Assembly (NCBI GenBank): GCA_904396155.1
Contig: CAJFOI010000013.1
Coordinates: 1-51,428 of the forward strand
DNA: 51,428 bases
Reading direction: 5' to 3'
From: Candidatus Avispirillum faecium
GTDB taxonomy: Bacteria > Bacillota > Clostridia > Oscillospirales > CAG-272
Shown one piece after another: positions 50,993-51,428 of the stretch. A program made the translations under genes and the position numbers. Below the pieces are notes generated by a model. It saw only the letters and a list, made by a program, of their open reading frames with translations, did no database searches and was not told the DNA's origin. How positions within the stretch are numbered: the first letter of the stretch is position 1; each line of letters starts with the position of its first letter.

Positions 50993-51286
50993 ATGGAAAT
51001 AGGGAACATGGCAAACGTGGCGGCGATCACAGTGATCTGCTATCTTGCGGCGCTGGGGGTGAAGGCGACGAAGCTGGACAACAAGTTTATTCCGATCATC
51101 TGCGGGGTACTGGGAGGAATCCTGGGGGTTGTGGGAATGTTTGTTATCCCGGAGTATCCGGCAGGAGATATACTCAATGCAGCAGCTGTAGGAATCGTCT
51201 CCGGATTTGCGGCAACTGGTATTCATCAGGTATACAAGCAGATGACGAAGAAGACAGAAAGCGAGGGAGAGCAGAATGGAGAATAA
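50993..51286 (+). CDS. Phage holin
   Basis: A 97-residue protein with an initial hydrophobic helix (VAAITVICYLAALGVKA), the segment KFIPIICGVLGGILGVVGMF, a third helix (ILNAAAVGIVSGFAATGIHQ) and a charged C-terminal tail. This is the pattern of the Firmicute phage holin family, which forms membrane lesions that release the endolysin. AGGAGAG lies before the ATG. The next small gene overlaps its end. Confidence 0.82.
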   Translation: MEIGNMANVAAITVICYLAALGVKATKLDNKFIPIICGVLGGILGVVGMFVIPEYPAGDILNAAAVGIVSGFAATGIHQVYKQMTKKTESEGEQNGE

Positions 51287-51368
51287 GCTTGCGGTAGTAG
51301 AAACAGAAGAGGAAATGACGGAAGAGATGGAAAAGGAACTAACGAATGGGAAAGGAGAGGAAGAATGA
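51276..51368 (+). CDS. Small acidic open frame in the lysis module
   Basis: A 30-residue, strongly acidic frame (MENKLAVVETEEEMTEEMEK start). It overlaps the holin by 11 bases and the next gene by four (ATGA). GAGAGCAG lies upstream. It may be a real small lysis protein or a coupling element; no family is recognised. Confidence 0.4.
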   Translation: MENKLAVVETEEEMTEEMEKELTNGKGEEE

Positions 51369-51428
51369 GCAACAGCAGTCTTGTGAATTACACGAAGATC
51401 TCACCCAACAGCAACAATCCCCGGAGCA
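51365..51428 (+). CDS. Start of a phage N-acetylmuramoyl-L-alanine amidase (partial)
   Basis: ATG at 51365 after GGAGAGGAAGA. Only 21 residues are in the window; they begin MSNSSLVNYTKISPNSNNPR, a beginning typical of amidase-type endolysins of clostridial phages. The gene continues beyond the right edge. The call rests on this short match and the position after a holin. Confidence 0.6.
   Translation, partial: MSNSSLVNYTKISPNSNNPRS

Overview
The window reads as a chromosomal segment of a Gram-positive, anaerobic gut-type Clostridia, probably of the Oscillospiraceae/Ruminococcaceae group (inference). The basis is moderate GC content, strong AGGAGG-type ribosome binding sites, a T-box riboswitch, an ANTAR regulator in a nitrogen operon, type III glutamine synthetase, and the LL-diaminopimelate aminotransferase (DapL) route. 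No rRNA genes, CRISPR array or insertion sequence was seen. The one tRNA found is tRNA-Thr(CGU).

Layout. 1-431: a barstar-like inhibitor, then a two-way terminator. 441-6934 (minus): an F-type ATP synthase operon atpB-E-F-A-G-D-C with its own promoter. It has no separate atpH; a delta-subunit C-terminal domain is fused to the front of alpha. 7025-10060 (plus): a GH2 glycosidase, a lipoprotein and tRNA-Thr. 10148-10885: a low-GC NERD/zinc-finger gene. 10945-20317 (minus): a long operon ftsK, a dTMP kinase-like gene, DJ-1/PfpI, 5-formyl-THF cyclo-ligase, a CPBP protease, mltG and recG. 20344-24644: a half-size TauE/SafE protein, dapA, a Nif3-like protein, dapL and dapF. 24662-28372 (minus): guaA and a type III glutamine synthetase.

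28373-33936 is a nitrogen-assimilation locus. Two divergent promoters, both with perfect consensus hexamers, face glnN and a five-gene operon: a glutamate synthase split into three polypeptides (amidotransferase, Fe-S/FMN and GXGXG parts), type I glutamine synthetase, and an ANTAR RNA-binding regulator. The operon leader holds a terminator helix whose left arm can instead form a hairpin with an A1/G4 hexaloop, the hallmark of ANTAR target RNAs.

33969-37716: an alpha/beta hydrolase, a membrane-anchored MurF-like ligase and D-Ala-D-Ala ligase. 37756-46165: an S1-domain protein, YitT, an aminotransferase, pyrophosphatase, Obg, an RsmF-like methyltransferase, MscS and an SH3b protein. 46175-48835 (minus): a single protein joining XRE HTH, cupin and acyl-CoA ligase domains, preceded by a complete T-box riboswitch, which is an unusual target for this RNA. 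48878-50165: a PHP phosphoesterase and a YbaK/ProX-type editing protein. 50166-51428: apparently decayed DNA and then a phage-type lysis module (XhlA-like, holin, start of an amidase) that runs off the window.

The most notable points are the delta-alpha ATP synthase fusion with a possible internal start, the T-box in front of an acyl-CoA ligase fused to a DNA-binding domain, and the putative ANTAR attenuator.
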